A stretch of 64,000 bases of DNA from an uncultured Alistipes sp. (GTDB taxonomy: Bacteria; Bacteroidota; Bacteroidia; Bacteroidales; UBA932). Below the pieces are notes generated by a model, which was not told the origin of the DNA, did not search any database, and saw only the letters and a list, made by a program, of their open reading frames with translations. Positions within the stretch are counted from its first letter, which is position 1, and every line of letters begins with the position of its first letter. The stretch lies in the NCBI GenBank assembly GCA_900544175.1, contig UQUN01000001.1, positions 62,001-126,000 on the forward strand, read 5' to 3'. The position numbers and the translations under genes are program-made. This document shows positions 62,089-64,000 of the stretch, in pieces.

Positions 62089-62104
62089 AACGGCTTGCAG
62101 ACGC

Positions 62105-62210
62105 ATGAAAATCCAGCAACGAGAAAAGACTAGCCGCCCTCGGCTCTAGAGGGAGGGACCCGCCGCGAAGCGGTGGGAGGGCCTGGTCTTTTCGACTGCT
62201 GGATTTTCAT
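62105..62210. repeat. Nested multi-stem palindromic element
   Basis: Outer arms ATGAAAATCCAGCA (62105-62118) and TGCTGGATTTTCAT (62197-62210) are perfect. Inside, GAAAAGAC (62123-62130) pairs with GTCTTTTC (62186-62193), GCCCTC (62136-62141) with GAGGGC (62177-62182), and a small hairpin CCCGCCGC-GAA-GCGGTGGG sits at 62159-62177. The outer arms share TCCAGCA with the RAYT-1 elements. Purpose unknown. Confidence 0.85.
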
Positions 62211-62231
62211 TGAGTCATCTGATTGGAATCT

Positions 62232-62379
62232 GAGAATTGCAGGCCCTTTTGCATATGTTTGATTCTTAGTGAGTTATAAATCGAGGCGCAATTTTCGCGG
62301 TCTCACAAGGGCTTGAAAAATGCACCTCGTTTTGTAAGTGTCTGGTTGTCAGCGTATACAAAAACGTGCTGCATTTTCC
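62232..62379. repeat. Orphan RAYT-2/3-type composite repeat element
   Basis: Inner hairpin 62282-62329 with CGAGGCGCAATTTTC and GAAAAATGCACCTCG. Outer arms GAGAATTGCAG (62232-62242) and CTGCATTTTCC (62369-62379) pair at 8 of 11. Boxes TTGATTCTTAGTGAG before and CTGGTTGTCAGCG after. No transposase next to it. The rest of the gap to 62581 has only short inverted repeats (CACTAAAC 62501-62508 with GTTTAGTG 62540-62547). Confidence 0.7.
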
Positions 62380-62581
62380 GTCTGCACCGCTACGCCACAC
62401 CGGCATCGACACCGACACCGGCACTTTGCAGGCGCTGGCATATCCCGCGATTAGTGTCGGTACGTAGTCCTATCTATGGGAACGTGTAACGTGTGGTTGT
62501 CACTAAACCCGATAGTTAAAGACAAGTGTCGAAGATGGTGTTTAGTGGACTAAATTAAATACTGATGGCCGGACTGACCGG

Positions 62582-63481
62582 TCAATATTTGATTTTAAAA
62601 TAATCCAATGCAGCCTTGTATTGGTCCTGTGTGCAGAGGCAGGTGTCTGTCAGATAGCCGGGTGTGTGTGGCCATTCGCTCAGCCCTCTGTAGTAGAATA
62701 ATTTAAGATCTTCAGTGATTATGAAGGGGACGATGTTGTGGTGCAGGCATTCTTTGAACATGATCAGTCGCCCTACACGTCCGTTTCCATCCTGAAACGG
62801 ATGTATGGACTCGAATCGTTGGTGGAAATCTAGTATGTCCTCAAAATGTATTACGGGTTTGGACTTGTATTCTTTTAGAAGACTGCGTATTGAGGTTCCG
62901 ACCTTTTTCGGTTCAACGGTCTCCTTACCGCCAACTTCATTGGGGAATTTTTTATATTCTCCCACTGCGAACCATGATTTTGAAGCATCGGATGTGCCTG
63001 ATTTCAATAGCCCGTGCAGTTGTTTTATCATGCTTTCAGTCAACGGTTCCTCAGCACGGTCGATGATGAAGTCTATGCAGCGGAAGTGATTGGTGGTCTC
63101 GATTATGTCGTCTACGCGGACGGCCTCATCGGTTATGCCGACAGTATTTGTCTCGAATATGAATCTGGTCTGTTCCTTGGTCAGGCGGCTGCCTTCCATG
63201 TGGTTTGAGTTGAAGGTCAGGTCGATTTGGGTTTTATGATATATGCCGCCTTTTGTTCTGCCGTCTTTCTGCTCGCGCAAGGCCTTCAGAAGTGGCGATA
63301 TTTTCCTCCGTGCATTCTTTCTTTGCGGCAGATGGGCATCGGCCGGCACGTTCCATGTCTTTCCGACGAGCTGTGCTCCCTGCAGTTTGCCCTGACGGCA
63401 GTAGTTCCGGACCGTACGTTCTGCTATGCCGTGATTGGCGGCATACTCTTTCGTTGATATGAAATCCATTTCTATCGGCAT
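62582..63481 (-). CDS. Fic-domain protein with N-terminal helix-turn-helix
   Basis: 299 aa; could also start at 63469. An N-terminal DNA-binding-like segment (STKEYAANHGIAERTVRNYC) is followed by an inhibitory motif SNHMEG ([ST]xxxE[GN]) and the catalytic Fic core HPFQDGNGRVGR. Fic enzymes transfer AMP (or other nucleotides) to protein hydroxyls; the N-terminal motif keeps it inactive until displaced. It has its own promoter with a palindromic site. The target is unknown. Confidence 0.93.
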   Translation of the reverse strand: MPIEMDFISTKEYAANHGIAERTVRNYCRQGKLQGAQLVGKTWNVPADAHLPQRKNARRKISPLLKALREQKDGRTKGGIYHKTQIDLTFNSNHMEGSRLTKEQTRFIFETNTVGITDEAVRVDDIIETTNHFRCIDFIIDRAEEPLTESMIKQLHGLLKSGTSDASKSWFAVGEYKKFPNEVGGKETVEPKKVGTSIRSLLKEYKSKPVIHFEDILDFHQRFESIHPFQDGNGRVGRLIMFKECLHHNIVPFIITEDLKLFYYRGLSEWPHTPGYLTDTCLCTQDQYKAALDYFKIKY

Positions 63482-63500
63482 GAATCCTTTTGTTTTCTTG

Positions 63501-63533
63501 CAAAAGTAATCATTATTTTGCCGATATCGGCAA
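63501..63533 (-). promoter_or_regulatory. fic promoter with 16-bp palindrome
   Basis: Minus-strand TACTTTTG at 63501-63508, 20 bp before the ATG at 63481. A perfect palindrome TTGCCGATATCGGCAA lies at 63518-63533, between the -7 box and the expected -33 region. Candidate operator, perhaps for the helix-turn-helix of the Fic protein itself. Confidence 0.7.
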
Positions 63534-63544
63534 GAAATGCGGGC

Positions 63545-63994
63545 TTAGGCATTCATCCCGCGATATTCTTTCGGCGTGTATCCCGTCACTTTCTTGAACA
63601 ACCGGCTGAGATGGTGCGGGTACTGGAATCCGACTTCGTAGGCGATCTCGCTTACAGTCTTGTCCGAGCCGGCCAGCAGGTCCTTGACGCGGTTGATGAC
63701 GGAAAGGTGGATGTATTCGATGGCGGATTTGCCTGTCTCTTTCTTGATGAGGTCCCCGAAATAGTTGGCGGAAAAGTGGAGCTGGTCTGCGCACCATGCT
63801 ACCGTGGGCAGTCCGAGCACTTCCGGCTTTTCAGAATCGAAATAGCTGGTTATCAGTTCCTCGAAACGTGTGAGGACATCGTGGTTGATAGCTTCACGTG
63901 TAGTGAACTGGCGGTCATAGAAGCGGAGACAGTGGTTCAGCAGGACTTCTATGTTGGATGTTATGATGCTGCGGCTGTGCGGAAACCTTGCATT
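63545..63994 (-). pseudogene. AraC-family regulator, C-terminal half, broken
   Basis: The minus-strand frame ending at 63545 reads SRSIITSNIEVLLNHCLRFY, then RQFTTREAINHDVL and two helix-turn-helix units (CADQLHFSANYFGDLIKKET, VSEIAYEVGFQYPHHLSRLF), ending in GYTPKEYRGMNA. That is the last 150 residues of an AraC regulator. An in-frame TAA at 63995-63997 and no start codon nearby mean the N-terminal half is in another frame or lost. The right edge of the window hides the rest. Confidence 0.7.
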
Positions 63995-64000
63995 TTACCT

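Overview
The window reads as a chromosomal segment of a Bacteroidota organism, most likely order Bacteroidales. Evidence seen: many genes are preceded by the Bacteroidota -7 promoter box TAnnTTTG, several with a TTTG -33 box about 19-20 nt upstream. The ATP synthase genes run atpD-C-B-E-F-H-A-G. There are 6-bladed beta-propeller lipoproteins, a TonB-dependent receptor with a carboxypeptidase-like N-terminal domain, a tricorn-like S41 protease, and moderately high GC. A Rikenellaceae/Alistipes-like host is a guess from GC and gene content only.

Layout. 1-3.4 kb: lactate use (lctP, lutA, lutB; lutB runs off the left edge), minus strand. 3.6-7.8 kb: an orphan repeat element, a crcB fragment, then plsC-like acyltransferase, BASS transporter and pgk. 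7.8-11.2 kb: three propeller lipoproteins, two of them almost identical. 11.4-18.7 kb: a methyltransferase, RAYT-1 with flanking repeats, sialidase, lgt, trxB and an L-cysteine desulfidase. 18.8-27.4 kb: tricorn-like protease, then a TonB receptor/beta-helix lipoprotein/phosphatase operon. 27.4-28.4 kb: a decayed toxin-antitoxin pair and smpB. 28.4-35.2 kb: the full F1Fo ATP synthase operon. 35.3-40.7 kb: DJ-1, a small membrane protein, MFS pump with divergent AraC regulator, miaA, prolyl-tRNA deacylase, glutaminase. 40.7-42.0 kb: RAYT-2 cassette. 42.1-46.2 kb: oxyR, peroxiredoxin, thioredoxin, RsbW-like kinase, ATP-grasp ligase. 46.3-50.2 kb: HigBA-like pair, porin, broken DUF169 gene, DUF418 protein. 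50.4-51.7 kb: RAYT-3 cassette. 51.7-55.7 kb: pgeF and two AlbA_2-type proteins. 55.8-62.0 kb: metX-thrA-metY-asd behind a methionine-rich leader peptide. 62-64 kb: palindromic elements, a Fic protein and a broken AraC gene.

The strongest unusual signal is a set of three RAYT genes (HUH/Y1 transposase-like). Each is bracketed by two composite inverted-repeat elements of about 160-180 bp. Although their arm sequences differ, the elements share one architecture: outer arm, TCAG/TTAG box, inner hairpin, second box, outer arm. At least two orphan elements lie elsewhere in the window. Each RAYT appears paired with its own arm sequence.

Other notable signals are the Met-codon leader with competing hairpins before metX, a perfect operator-like palindrome between oxyR and its peroxiredoxin target, a 1,016-bp near-identical duplication of a propeller gene that stops at the signal peptide, and several freshly broken genes. 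No tRNA, rRNA or CRISPR array was seen.
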